From contig NZ_FNIJ01000003.1 in assembly GCF_900103845.1 (NCBI RefSeq), positions 372,001 through 436,000 on the forward strand: a DNA stretch of 64,000 bases, in the 5' to 3' direction. Shown piece after piece: positions 31,561-42,452 of this stretch. Origin of the DNA: Pseudomonas jinjuensis. Its GTDB lineage: Bacteria; Pseudomonadota; Gammaproteobacteria; Pseudomonadales; Pseudomonadaceae. The stretch's first letter is position 1; every line of letters starts with the position of its first letter. Made by a program: the position numbers and the translations under genes. The notes below the pieces were generated by a model. It made no database searches and was not told the DNA's origin. It saw nothing but the letters and a program-made list of their open reading frames with translations.

Positions 31561-33177
31561 ATGCGTCCTATCGAAACCCGCTTCGACCCCACCGATCCCG
31601 CCATCGCGGAACGCCGCGCCAGCATGCTCGCCGCGGTGCAGCGCCTGCATGACCTCGACGCCCGGGCCGCCCAGGCCTCGGCGCGCGCCGAGGCCACCTT
31701 CGCCAAACGCGGGGCGCTGCTGCCGCGCGAGCGGCTGGCCCATCTGCTGGACCCGGGCGCAGCCTTCCTGCCGCTGGCCAACCTGGCCGGCTACTGCGTG
31801 GACGATCCCGATCCGGACACCTCGATCCCCGGCGGCAGCCAGATCGCCGGCATCGGCTTCGTCAGCGGCGTGCGCTGCATGGTGGTGGTCAACGATTCTG
31901 GGATCGACGCCGGGGCGATGACCGAGCCCGGCAACCAGAAGCTGATGCGCTGCCAGGAGATCGCCCTGGAGAACCGCCTGCCGCTGGTGATGCTGGTGGA
32001 GAGCGGCGGGTCGAACCTGCGCAAGTACAAGGTCGACAAGTTCATCCGCGGCGGCGGCATGTTCTACAACCTCGCCCGGCTGTCCGCCGCCGGCCTGCCG
32101 ATCGTCACCGTGGTGCACGGCTCGTCCACCGCCGGCGGCGCCTACCTGCCGGGACTGTCCGACTACGTGGTGATGGTCGAGGGCCGCGCCCGCGCCTTCC
32201 TCGCCGGCCCGCCGCTGCTCAAGGCCGCCACCGGCGAAATCGCCAGCGAGGAGGAACTGGGTGGCGCGCGGATGCACGCCTGCGTCTCCGGGCTGGCCGA
32301 GTACACCGCCGAGAACGACGCCCAGGCGCTGGCCATCGCCCGCGAAATCGTCGCCGGACTGGACTGGGACAAGCCGCGGAAGCCTTCCGCGCCGGTCCTG
32401 CCGCCGCGCTATCCGGCCGAGGACCTGCTGGCGCTGATGCCGGCGCAGACCCGCACGCCGGTGGACATGCGCGAAGTGATCGCGCGCCTGGCGGACGACT
32501 CGGCGTTCATGGAATTCAAGACCGACCACGGTCCCGGCACCCTCTGCGGGCGCGGCCGGATCGACGGCATGGCGGTCGGCTTCATCAGCAACAACGGCCC
32601 CATCGATCCGCAGGGCGCGGCCAAGGCGGCGCAGTTCATCCAGCTCTGCGTGCAGTCGGCCACGCCGCTGCTGTTCCTGCAGAACACCACCGGCTTCATC
32701 GTCGGCCGCGCTTCCGAGGAGGCCGGGATGATCAAGCACGGCGCCAAGCTGATCCAGGCCATCGCCAACGCGCCGGTTCCGCGCATCACCCTGTACTGCG
32801 GCGCCTCCTACGGCGCCGGCAACTACGGCATGTGCGGCCGCGGCTTCCAGCCGCGCTTCTGCTTCTCCTGGCCCAACGCGCGCACCGCGGTGATGGGCGG
32901 CGAACAGGCCGCCACCACCCTGGAGATCGTCGCCCGCGCCCAGGCCGAGCGCAAAGGCGTGGCCGTCGACGAGGAACGCCTGGCGCGGCAGAACGCGGAG
33001 ATCGTCGCCAATTTCGAGCGCCAGGCCAGCGCCTTCGTCACCAGCGGGCTGCTGCTCGACGACGGCGTGATCGATCCGCGCGACACCCGCGCGGTACTCG
33101 CCATGGCTCTGTCCATCTGCCTTCACGCCGAGCGCACGCCGGTCCGCCCCATCCAGTTCGGCGTCGCGCGCTTCTGA
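31561..33177 (+). CDS. Acyl-CoA carboxylase, carboxyltransferase (beta) subunit, AtuC/LiuB-like
   Basis: 538 residues. Two crotonase-like halves: the N half has LVESGGSNLRKYKVDKFIRG and VVHGSSTAGGAYLPGLSDY; the C half has LFLQNTTGFIVGRASEEAGM, GASYGAGNYGMCGR and AVMGGEQAA. Compared with 3-methylcrotonyl-CoA carboxylase beta (LiuB), the segment before the first oxyanion loop is changed (GGGMFYNLARLS instead of GRIFFNQANMS), the region that sets acyl-pocket size. The start is ATG 31561 (MRPIETRF) or 31555; length fits 538. With the alpha subunit at 35210 it should form an alpha6-beta6 biotin enzyme. Confidence 0.9.
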   Translation: MRPIETRFDPTDPAIAERRASMLAAVQRLHDLDARAAQASARAEATFAKRGALLPRERLAHLLDPGAAFLPLANLAGYCVDDPDPDTSIPGGSQIAGIGFVSGVRCMVVVNDSGIDAGAMTEPGNQKLMRCQEIALENRLPLVMLVESGGSNLRKYKVDKFIRGGGMFYNLARLSAAGLPIVTVVHGSSTAGGAYLPGLSDYVVMVEGRARAFLAGPPLLKAATGEIASEEELGGARMHACVSGLAEYTAENDAQALAIAREIVAGLDWDKPRKPSAPVLPPRYPAEDLLALMPAQTRTPVDMREVIARLADDSAFMEFKTDHGPGTLCGRGRIDGMAVGFISNNGPIDPQGAAKAAQFIQLCVQSATPLLFLQNTTGFIVGRASEEAGMIKHGAKLIQAIANAPVPRITLYCGASYGAGNYGMCGRGFQPRFCFSWPNARTAVMGGEQAATTLEIVARAQAERKGVAVDEERLARQNAEIVANFERQASAFVTSGLLLDDGVIDPRDTRAVLAMALSICLHAERTPVRPIQFGVARF

Positions 33178-33210
33178 GCCGCGGCCAATCCCAATCAGGA
33201 GAACCTGCCC

Positions 33211-34364
<1,154 letters not shown>

Positions 34365-34368
<4 letters not shown>

Positions 34369-35213
34369 GCCAGGTTCTTCACCACGTCCGCGAGGGCTTC
34401 CACGTCCTGCTGCTCGACGCACACGCCAGCCGCAACGCGTTGTCGCCGGAGATGGTCCAGGCCCTCGACGCCGCGCTCGCCAGGGCGCAGGAGGAAGGCG
34501 CGCGGGCCATCGTGCTGCGCGGTGCGCAGGGCATGTTCAGCGCCGGCGGCAACATCGGCAACTTCGCCGAGCGCCTGGCCTCCAGCACTGGGGGAGACGA
34601 CGATCCGGTGGCCCTGCGCAATCGCGAATTCGGCCGCTTCCTCGAACGCCTGAGTGCACTCGACGTGCCCACTGTCGCGGTGGTCGAAGGCGCGGCCATC
34701 GGCGGCGGCCTCGGGCTGGCCGGCAGCTGCGACTTCGTGCTGGCGCACAGCGAGGCGAAGTTCTCCCTCAGCGAAACCAGCCTGGGGATCGTTCCCGCGC
34801 AGATCGCGCCGTTCCTGCTCGAACGCCTGGGCGTCGCCACGCTGCGGCGCCTGACGCTGGCGGGGCGGCGCTTCGACGGCCGCGTCGCCCAGGATCTCGG
34901 CCTGGTCGATGAGCTGTTCGACACGAAGGAAGCGCTGGATGCCGGCCTCGCCGCGCTGCTGAGCGCCATCGGCCGCTGCGCGCCCCGCGCCAACCAGCGC
35001 TTCAAGCGCCTGCTGCGCGACGACGAGGCCATCCGCCAGCGCGGCCTGTGGCTCGACGCGGCGGCGCGCTGTTTCTCCCTGTGCATGAACGATGAAGGCG
35101 GCGAAGGCATCGCCGCGTTTCGCGACAAGCGCGCCGCCCGCTGGCAGAGCGGCCTGACCGCGGCGGATGTGGCCGCGCTGCCGGTCCCGGCGAACGAAGA
35201 GGAACGCCCATGA
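34365..35213 (+). CDS. Enoyl-CoA hydratase/isomerase-family protein, AtuE-like
   Basis: 282 residues of crotonase fold. Oxyanion-hole loops MFSAGGNIGNFAE and EGAAIGGGLGLAGSCD, then SLSETSLGIVPAQIAPFLLE. In the order acyl-CoA dehydrogenase, hydratase, carboxylase alpha it matches atuD-atuE-atuF, so a role as hydratase of the carboxylated glutaconyl-CoA-like intermediate is likely. Overlaps both neighbours by four bases. Confidence 0.88.
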
Positions 35214-37168
35214 TCACCCGACCTTTCGACACCCTGCTGGTGGCCAACCGCGGCGAGATCGCCCTGCGCGTCATCTGTTCGGCGCGCCGCCTGGGCCTGC
35301 GCACGGTGGCGGTGTACTCCGACGCCGACCGCGACGCCCTGCACGTGCGCGCCGCGGACCAGGCGCTGTACATCGGCGCCGCGCCGGCCCGTGATTCCTA
35401 CCTGAACATCGACGCCATCCTCGCCGCCGCCGAGCGCAGCGGCGCGCAGGCGATCCACCCCGGCTACGGCTTCCTCTCGGAGAACGCCGGATTCGCGGCG
35501 CGCGTCGAACAGGCCGGGCTGGTCTTCGTCGGCCCGCCGGCCCGGGTCATCGAGGCGATGGGCAACAAGGCGCGCGCCAAGGACCTGATGGAAGCCAGCG
35601 ACGTGCCGACCGTCCCCGGTTTTCGTGGCGAGGGCGCCAGCGACGGCGACTTCATCGCGGCAGCCGATCAGGTCGGCTATCCGCTGATGGTCAAGGCCGC
35701 TGCCGGCGGCGGCGGACGCGGCATGCGCATCGTCCATCAGGCCGCCGAGCTGCCGGCCGCGCTCGCTTCCGCGCGTTCCGAGGCACAGGCGGCGTTCGGC
35801 TGTGGCGAGCTGTTGCTCGAACGCGCGGTGATCCGCCCGCGGCACATCGAACTGCAGATCCTCGCCGACAGCCACGGCAACGTCGTGCACCTGGGCGAGC
35901 GCGACTGCTCGGTGCAGCGCCGGCATCAGAAAGTCATCGAGGAAACGCCGTCGCCCGCGGTCGACGCCGCGCTGCGCGAGCGCATGGCGGCCACCGCCGT
36001 GGCTGCGGCGCGCAGCATCGGCTATGTCGGCGCCGGCACCCTGGAATTCCTCCTCGACGAGAGCGGCGCGTTCTACTTCATGGAGATGAACACCCGCCTG
36101 CAGGTCGAACACGCGGTGACCGAAGCGGTCACCGGGCTGGACCTGGTGGAGTGGCAGCTGCGCATCGCCGCCGGCGAGGCACTGGGCTTCACCCAGGAGG
36201 ACGTGCGCTTCCACGGCCACGCCATCGAGGTGCGCCTGTGCGCCGAGGCGCCGGAATCCGGCTTCCTGCCGCAGTCCGGCCCGGTGCTGGCGTGGCAGCC
36301 GCCGGCGCCCGGCGGCGATCTGCGCATCGATCACGCGCTGTGCAGCGGCGGACAGATCAGCCCGTACTACGACTCGATGATCGCCAAGCTGGTCGCCCAC
36401 GGCACGGATCGCGCCGAGGCCGTGCGCAAGCTCGCGGCCGGGCTCGAACAGTGCGTGCTGCTGGGCACGCCGAGCAACCAGGCGTTCCTCATCGACTGCC
36501 TGCGCCACCCGCTGTTCCGCGCGGGTCGCGCGCATACCGGCTTCATCGCCGAACAGTTCCCCAGCGTGGCGCCGAAGCCGCTGCCGGCGCCATTGCTGGC
36601 CCTGGCGCTGGCCAGCGAGCTGGCGGCGCCGGAGCCGGGCCTGCAGCGCGGTCAGCCGGCGCGGTTGCGTTATCGCCTGGGCGATGCGGAGCTCGATGTG
36701 CGCCTGGTCGCCGGGCCGGACGCGGCAGAGGTCGAACTGGACGGGCGCCGCCTGGCGGTCCGCCATCTGTCCTGCGAGGCACCCGGCATCGCGCGCCGCA
36801 TCGTCGGCGAGGTGGATGGCGAGCGCCTGGCGCTGAGCGTGGCGAACCTGCCGGACGCACTGCTGCTGACCCACGCCGGCGTGGTCTGGCGTCTTCAGCG
36901 CCCCGACGCGCTGGCGCGCAGCAGCAGCGCCGGGGATGACGGCCGGCTGAGCGCGCCAATGTCGGCGCGGGTGATCGAAGTCGCCGTGCGCAACGGCGAG
37001 CGCGTGGCCGCCGGCGACCTGCTGATGGTCATCGAGGCGATGAAGATGGAACACCGCCTGTGCGCGCGCATCGCCGGCGTAGTCGAGGGACTGGAGCTGC
37101 GGGTAGGCGACCAGACCCGCACTGGCCAGACGCTGGCGCGGATTCTCGCCGAGGAGGTGCCGGCATGA
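35210..37168 (+). CDS. Acyl-CoA carboxylase, biotin carboxylase/BCCP (alpha) subunit, AtuF/LiuD-like
   Basis: 652 residues. ATP-grasp biotin carboxylase domain at about 1-445 (LVANRGEIALRVICSARRLG, KAAAGGGGRGMRIV, FYFMEMNTRLQVEHAVTE), then a linker (BT) domain and a C-terminal biotinyl domain with the lysine in VIEAMKMEH. It makes carboxybiotin for the beta subunit at 31561. Length and order match AtuF and LiuD. Overlaps the hydratase (ATGA) and the AtuA-like gene. Confidence 0.94.
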   Translation: MITRPFDTLLVANRGEIALRVICSARRLGLRTVAVYSDADRDALHVRAADQALYIGAAPARDSYLNIDAILAAAERSGAQAIHPGYGFLSENAGFAARVEQAGLVFVGPPARVIEAMGNKARAKDLMEASDVPTVPGFRGEGASDGDFIAAADQVGYPLMVKAAAGGGGRGMRIVHQAAELPAALASARSEAQAAFGCGELLLERAVIRPRHIELQILADSHGNVVHLGERDCSVQRRHQKVIEETPSPAVDAALRERMAATAVAAARSIGYVGAGTLEFLLDESGAFYFMEMNTRLQVEHAVTEAVTGLDLVEWQLRIAAGEALGFTQEDVRFHGHAIEVRLCAEAPESGFLPQSGPVLAWQPPAPGGDLRIDHALCSGGQISPYYDSMIAKLVAHGTDRAEAVRKLAAGLEQCVLLGTPSNQAFLIDCLRHPLFRAGRAHTGFIAEQFPSVAPKPLPAPLLALALASELAAPEPGLQRGQPARLRYRLGDAELDVRLVAGPDAAEVELDGRRLAVRHLSCEAPGIARRIVGEVDGERLALSVANLPDALLLTHAGVVWRLQRPDALARSSSAGDDGRLSAPMSARVIEVAVRNGERVAAGDLLMVIEAMKMEHRLCARIAGVVEGLELRVGDQTRTGQTLARILAEEVPA

Positions 37169-39006
37169 TCGCCAAGCCTGCGAATCACGTACGCATCGGC
37201 GGCGCCAGCGGCTTCTGGGGCGACTCCGCCATCGCCACGCCGCAACTGCTGGAAGTGCCGGGGCTGGACTATCTGGTCTACGACTACCTGGCGGAAACCA
37301 CCATGGCGATCCTCGCCCGCGCCCAGACCAGGGACCCGGCGCTGGGTTATGCCACGGACTTCGTCAGCGCGGTGATCGAGCCGCACCTGGCGACGCTGCT
37401 GCAGCGCAAGGTGCGGCTGATCGCCAACGCTGGCGGCCTGAACCCGCTGGCCTGCCGCGACGCCGTGCTGCGCGTCGCCGAACGCCAGGGACTGGCGCCG
37501 CGGGTGGCGGTGGTGAGCGGCGACGACCTGCTGCCCGCCTGGAGCGCCGGCGCCATCCACAGCCTGCAGCGTCTCGACGGCGAGGCGGCGCTGCCCGCGC
37601 AGCTGCTATCGATGAGCGCCTACATCGGCGCGCGCGGCATCGCCGATGCGCTGGCCAGCGGCGCGGATATCGTCATCACCGGCCGGGTGGTCGACAGCGC
37701 GGTGGTCTGCGGCGCGCTGGTCCACGAGTTCGGCTGGTCGTGGCGGGACTGGGACCGGCTGGCCGGCGCCACCCTCGCCGGCCATCTCATCGAATGTGGC
37801 GCGCAGGCCACCGGCGGCCTGTTCACCGACTGGGAGCGCGTCGAAGGCTGGGACAACATCGGCTATCCGCTGATCGACTGCGCCGAGGACGGCAGCTGCG
37901 TGCTGAGCAAACCCGACGGCACCGGCGGGCTGATCGACCCACTGGCGGTCAGCGAGCAGCTGCTCTACGAGGTCGGCGATCCGTCGCGCTACCTGATGCC
38001 CGACGTGACCTGCGACCTGACCGCGGTGCAGGCGCGCTGGCATGGCCCGCAGGCGGTGCGCATCAGTGGCGCCAGGGGCCTGCCGCCGACCGACCGCTAC
38101 AAGGGCAATGCCACCTGGCAGGACGGCTACCAGTTCCAGCAGCTGATGGCGATCCGTGGCATCGACGCGCCGGCCAAGGCCCGGCGCACCGCCGAGGCGC
38201 TGCTGGCGCGCACCCGGCGGATGATGGCCGCCGCCGGCCATGCCGACTACAGCGCGACGCGCGTCGAACTGCTCGGCTGCGAGAGCCTGTACGGCGCCCA
38301 TGCCCGCCGGCTGCCCACCCGCGAAGTGGTGCTGCGCATCGCCGTGCGCCATGCCGAGGCGAAAGCCCTGCGCTTCCTGCAGAAGGAATGCTCCTCGGCC
38401 GGCACCTCGATGGCCGCCGGCACGCGCAGCACCTTCTCCGGGCGCGCCGACATCCAGTCGCTGATCCGCGTGCTGCCCTTCACCCTGGACAAGTCCGAGG
38501 TGCAACTGACGCTGCATCGCGCGGATGGCGAATGCGTGGCGGTGGAGGCTGCGCTGGGCTCCGACGGCGAGCCCGAGCCGACTCGACAGCAGCCGGCGCC
38601 GGTGCGTGCGGTCGACGAGCCGGGCGAGCGGATCAGCGTGCCGCTGCTGCGGGTCGCGGTGGCGCGCAGCGGCGACAAGGGCGACGACGAGAACATCGCA
38701 GTGATCGCCCGCCGCCCCGAGTGGCTGGCGTGCCTGCGCGAGCAGCTGACCGCCGAGGTGGTCGGCGAGTGGTTCGCACATCTAGTTCAGGGTGAAGTCG
38801 AGCGCTTCGACGTGCCCGGCCTGCACGCGATGAATTTCCTGCTGCACAACGCCCTGGACGGAGGCGGGGTATCCAGCCTGCGCTCCGATCCGCTGGGCAA
38901 GTCCTTCGCCCAGATGCTGCTCGACCTGCCGGTGCGCGTTCCCGCCCACTGGCTGCAGCCGAGCGCCGCAACCGACAGGGAGGTGATCGCCGAGGAAAGG
39001 GGGTAG
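37165..39006 (+). CDS. AtuA-family protein (DUF1446 plus AtuA-like C-terminal domain)
   Basis: 613 residues. DUF1446 domain at about 8-450 (RIGGASGFWGDSAIATPQLL, GLDYLVYDYLAETTMAILAR, GADIVITGRVVDSAVVCGAL) and a C-terminal ferredoxin-fold-like domain at about 500-600 (LLRVAVARSGDKGDDENIAV). AtuA is needed for growth on acyclic terpenes but its reaction is unsettled; a role in cleavage of the hydroxylated product has been suggested. Here it ends the enzyme block and overlaps the alpha subunit by four bases. Confidence 0.9.
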   Translation: MIAKPANHVRIGGASGFWGDSAIATPQLLEVPGLDYLVYDYLAETTMAILARAQTRDPALGYATDFVSAVIEPHLATLLQRKVRLIANAGGLNPLACRDAVLRVAERQGLAPRVAVVSGDDLLPAWSAGAIHSLQRLDGEAALPAQLLSMSAYIGARGIADALASGADIVITGRVVDSAVVCGALVHEFGWSWRDWDRLAGATLAGHLIECGAQATGGLFTDWERVEGWDNIGYPLIDCAEDGSCVLSKPDGTGGLIDPLAVSEQLLYEVGDPSRYLMPDVTCDLTAVQARWHGPQAVRISGARGLPPTDRYKGNATWQDGYQFQQLMAIRGIDAPAKARRTAEALLARTRRMMAAAGHADYSATRVELLGCESLYGAHARRLPTREVVLRIAVRHAEAKALRFLQKECSSAGTSMAAGTRSTFSGRADIQSLIRVLPFTLDKSEVQLTLHRADGECVAVEAALGSDGEPEPTRQQPAPVRAVDEPGERISVPLLRVAVARSGDKGDDENIAVIARRPEWLACLREQLTAEVVGEWFAHLVQGEVERFDVPGLHAMNFLLHNALDGGGVSSLRSDPLGKSFAQMLLDLPVRVPAHWLQPSAATDREVIAEERG

Positions 39007-39080
39007 GCACTTCGGCCGCCGGGCCGGGTTCCGAATGACGCAGGTAAACAAAAACAACTCTACCAGCCAAGGATCGACTC

Positions 39081-40406
39081 GTGACCGTACTGACCAGAAT
39101 TCCGGAACAGGCCCAGGTGAACGCCGATGCGGTGTACCGCAAGGTCGCCCTGCGGCTGCTGCCGTTCCTGCTCATCTGCTACATCGTCAACTACATCGAC
39201 CGCGCCAACATCGGCTTCGCCAAGCTGCAGTTCACCCAGGACCTGGGTTTCTCCGACGCGGTGTACGGCCTGGGTGCCGGCGTGTTCTACATCGGCTACC
39301 TGCTGTTCGAGGTGCCGAGCAACCTGTACCTGCAGAAGATCGGCGCGCGCGCCACGCTGATGCGCATCATGCTGATCTGGGGCATCGCCTCGGGGATGAC
39401 CGCCCTGGTCACCACGCCCATGCAGCTGTACGTCGCGCGCTTCGTCCTGGGCGCCGCCGAGGCCGGGTTCTTCCCCGGGATCGTGCTCTACCTCAGCTAC
39501 TGGTTCCCGGCGGCCCGCCGCGGACGGATCAGTTCGCTGCTGCTGATGGCGGTGGTGTTCGCCGGCATGCTCGGCGGCTTCATGTCGGGCTGGATCATGC
39601 ATGAGGCCGAGGGCCTGTTCGGTCTGCGCGGCTGGCAGGCGCTGTTCATCATCGAGGCGATTCCGGCGGTGCTGCTCGGCCTGGCGGTGCTCTGGGTGCT
39701 CGACGATTCGCCGCAGAAGGCCAAATGGCTGTCGCCGGCCGAGCGCGAGGTGATCGTCCAGGACCTGCGCAACGACCAGGCCGGCAAGACCGATACCGGC
39801 CACCCGAGCATGCTCGGCGCGCTGCGCGATCCGCGGGTCTATCTGCTGTCGCTGGTCTACAGCGGGATCTGCCTGGGCTCGGGAGTGTTCTCCGCGTGGG
39901 CGCCGTCGATGATCCGGGCCGCCGGCGTCGAGAACCTCAAGCAGGTGGGCATTCTGCTGATGCTGCCGTATGCGCTGGCGGCCGTAACCATGTACCTGGT
40001 CGGCCGCAGCTCGGACCGTTTCCAGGAGCGCCGCTGGCATCTGGTGGCGCCGTCGCTGGCCGCCGCTGCCGCACTCTTCGTGCTCGCCATCCCCGGCATC
40101 GGCCTGCCGCTGACCATCGCCATGCTGTGCCTGGTCGCGGCCGGTATCTACGCGGCGATTCCAATGTTCTGGACCATTCCACCGACCTACCTGAGCAGCC
40201 ATGGCGCGGCGGCGGGCATCGCCTTCATCAGCAGCATCGGCGCCGGGATCGGGGGCTTCGCCGGCGCCGCGGTGCTGGGCTGGATCAAGACCGCCACCGG
40301 CAGCCTCAGCCTCGGCGTATCCGCCACCGGCGCATGCATCCTGGTCAGCTGCGTGCTGTTGATCGCCTGCATGCCGGCGCACCTGCTCGCGCCGAAGCGG
40401 CCGTAA
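39081..40406 (+). CDS. MFS transporter, anion:cation symporter (ACS) type
   Basis: 441 residues with 12 hydrophobic segments. N-terminal FLLICYIVNYIDRANIGFAK and FVLGAAEAGFFPGIVLYLSYWF are typical of the ACS subfamily, which imports organic anions. Start is GTG at 39081 with AAGGA seven bases upstream. AACAAAAACAA at 39047-39057 before the ribosome site is a CA motif of the Hfq/Crc type. It probably brings the operon's carboxylate across the inner membrane. Confidence 0.9.
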   Translation: MTVLTRIPEQAQVNADAVYRKVALRLLPFLLICYIVNYIDRANIGFAKLQFTQDLGFSDAVYGLGAGVFYIGYLLFEVPSNLYLQKIGARATLMRIMLIWGIASGMTALVTTPMQLYVARFVLGAAEAGFFPGIVLYLSYWFPAARRGRISSLLLMAVVFAGMLGGFMSGWIMHEAEGLFGLRGWQALFIIEAIPAVLLGLAVLWVLDDSPQKAKWLSPAEREVIVQDLRNDQAGKTDTGHPSMLGALRDPRVYLLSLVYSGICLGSGVFSAWAPSMIRAAGVENLKQVGILLMLPYALAAVTMYLVGRSSDRFQERRWHLVAPSLAAAAALFVLAIPGIGLPLTIAMLCLVAAGIYAAIPMFWTIPPTYLSSHGAAAGIAFISSIGAGIGGFAGAAVLGWIKTATGSLSLGVSATGACILVSCVLLIACMPAHLLAPKRP

Positions 40407-40527
40407 CGCGGCCGGCACAACCCCCGCGTGCATCATCCACCACCCCGGCGCCGCTCCCGCGGCGCCGACGGGGCGGCTCGTCGGCGCGCCGGGTGATCGA
40501 GTCACGAATGCGACAAGAGAACTGAAC

Positions 40528-41766
40528 ATGAATGCAAGACATTCCACGCACATCCTCCTGCTGGGCAGCCTTGCGCTGTCCTCCCCGGCCTTCGCCGACT
40601 TCATCGGCGACAGCAAGGCCAGCCTGAGCATGCGCAACTTCTACATGAATCGCGATTTCCGCCAGCCCGGGGCCGTGCAGAGCAAATCCGAGGAATGGGC
40701 CCAGGGGTTCATCCTCAACGTAGAGTCCGGCTACACCGAGGGCGTGGTGGGCGTGGGCGTGGACGCCCTCGGCCTGCTGGGGCTGAAGCTCGACTCCAGC
40801 CCCGACCGCAGCGGCGGCACCAGCCTTCTGCCACGCAGCCCGGGGAGCCATCGCGCCGACGACAGCTACAGCCACCTCGGCGCGACCGCGAAGCTGCGGG
40901 CGTCGAAAAGCACCCTGAAAGTCGGTACCCAGCTGCCCACCTCGCCGCTGGTGGTGATCAACGACACCCGCCTGTTGCCGCAGACCTTCGAAGGCGCCTG
41001 GCTGAACTCGCGCGAGCTGGACGGCCTGAGCCTCGATGCCGGGCAGCTCTGGCAGGTTCGCCAGCGCGACGGTTCCAACAACGAGGACATGAGCATCGCC
41101 CGCGGCGCGCCGGGCCTGACGTCCGACCGCTTCGACTTCGTCGGCGGCGACTACAAGTGGAACAGCGCGCTGAACACCGGCTATTCCTTCGGCAAGCTCG
41201 AAGACATCTACAAACAGCACGTCCTGACGCTGGGCTACAACCTGCCGCTGACGCCGGAGCAGTCGCTGCGCACCGACCTGCGCTGGGCGGACTCCAGCGC
41301 CGACGGCAGCGCCAGCCAGGTCGACAACCGCGCCCTGGGCGCGATGTTCACCTACAGCTACCGCGCCCATCGCTTCGGCGCGTACTACCAGCGCCTGAGC
41401 GGGCGCACCGGCTACGCCTATCTCGCCGGCAGCAACCCCTACCTGGTCAACCTGGTGCAGATCGGCGACTTCGGCAACGCCGACGAGCGCTCCTGGCAGC
41501 TGCGCTACGACTACGACTTCGCCGCCCTCGGCGTACCCGGGCTCAGCTTCATGACCCGCTACGTGAACGGCGACAACGTCGATGCGCCGAACATCGGTGG
41601 CGAAGGCAAGGAGTGGGAGCGCAACACCGACATCGCCTACGTGCTGCAGAGCGGTCCGCTGCGCGGGGTGAAGCTGCATTTCCGCAATGCATCGGCGCGC
41701 TCGAACTTCGGCAACGACATCGATGAGAACCGCTTCATCGTCAGCTACAGCCTGGCGCTTTGGTAG
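40528..41766 (+). CDS. OprD-family outer-membrane porin
   Basis: 412 residues with signal peptide ending PAFA. Typical OprD stretches: SLSMRNFYMNRDFR, SEEWAQGFILNVESGYT, GLLGLKLDSS and GTQLPTSPLVVINDTRLLPQ. Ends in SLALW, an aromatic C-terminal residue as barrels need. OprD porins are specific for small carboxylates or amino acids. Placed after the MFS gene, it probably admits the same substrate through the outer membrane. Confidence 0.93.
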   Translation: MNARHSTHILLLGSLALSSPAFADFIGDSKASLSMRNFYMNRDFRQPGAVQSKSEEWAQGFILNVESGYTEGVVGVGVDALGLLGLKLDSSPDRSGGTSLLPRSPGSHRADDSYSHLGATAKLRASKSTLKVGTQLPTSPLVVINDTRLLPQTFEGAWLNSRELDGLSLDAGQLWQVRQRDGSNNEDMSIARGAPGLTSDRFDFVGGDYKWNSALNTGYSFGKLEDIYKQHVLTLGYNLPLTPEQSLRTDLRWADSSADGSASQVDNRALGAMFTYSYRAHRFGAYYQRLSGRTGYAYLAGSNPYLVNLVQIGDFGNADERSWQLRYDYDFAALGVPGLSFMTRYVNGDNVDAPNIGGEGKEWERNTDIAYVLQSGPLRGVKLHFRNASARSNFGNDIDENRFIVSYSLALW

Positions 41767-41843
41767 GACGGCGGACGCGGGAGCATAGGAACGATGGAAC
41801 CGGCGGATAACGCTTCGCGTTATTCGCCCTACGGGGAACAACC

Positions 41844-41923
41844 TGTAGGAGCGAGCTTGCTCGCGAACCCGCCCAGCACCGATGCAGCCGGGAAACTCGT
41901 TCGCGAGCAAGCTCGCTCCTACG
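41844..41923. repeat. GTAGGAGCGAGCTTGC palindromic repeat, right copy of an inverted pair
   Basis: Runs from CTGTAGGAGCGAGCTTGCTC to GCAAGCTCGCTCCTACGA and contains CCCGCCCAGCACCGATG. It is the near-identical reverse complement of 29017-29100. A shorter GGATAACGCTTCGCGTTATT palindrome lies just before it at 41805-41835. Confidence 0.85.
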
Positions 41924-41941
41924 AAAAGCCTCCGCGCCCGC

Positions 41942-42424
41942 TCACGCCCCTTCCATCGCCTCCACCGGCACCGCCTCGTCCGCCGTCTTGATCACCTTGG
42001 TGACGATATAGGTGAAGTACCGCTCGATCCCCATATCATCCACCAGCAGCTGGTCGATGAAGCGCTGGTAGTGGTCGATGTCCCGCGCCTGGATCATCGC
42101 GATGTAATCCACCCCGCCGCCGGTGGCGAAGCAGAAGCCCACCTCCGGCGCCTCGCGCAGGCGCTGTTCGAAGCGGCGCATGTCCTGGGCGGTGTGGCGC
42201 GCCAGGGTGATTTCCACCAGCACCTGCTGCTGGCGGAACAGCGCCGGCCAGTCGATCAGGGCGCGGTAGCCCTTGATCAGGCCGGATTCCTCCAGCTTGC
42301 GCACGCGCTCCCAGGCCGGGCTGACCGAGAGGTTGATCGCCTCGGCCAGGCTCGACTTGGTGATGCGTCCATCGCTGGCGAGGATGCGCAGGATCTTCAG
42401 GTCATAGCGGTCGAGCTTGATCAT
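41942..42424 (-). CDS. doeX: Lrp/AsnC-family regulator, DoeX-like
   Basis: 160 residues. Winged helix at about 4-60 (LDRYDLKILRILASDGRITK, NLSVSPAWERVRKLEESGLI) and an RAM/AsnC ligand domain after it. Start is ATG 42424 (MIKLDRYD), or one codon earlier, with GGGAGG close upstream. It lies last in the eutBC-doeAB cluster, 28 bases from doeB, matching doeX of ectoine degradation clusters, an extra regulator of those genes. Confidence 0.88.
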   Translation of the reverse strand: MIKLDRYDLKILRILASDGRITKSSLAEAINLSVSPAWERVRKLEESGLIKGYRALIDWPALFRQQQVLVEITLARHTAQDMRRFEQRLREAPEVGFCFATGGGVDYIAMIQARDIDHYQRFIDQLLVDDMGIERYFTYIVTKVIKTADEAVPVEAMEGA

Positions 42425-42452
42425 CATGCCTCCCGCGCCACGCGTGACGCTC

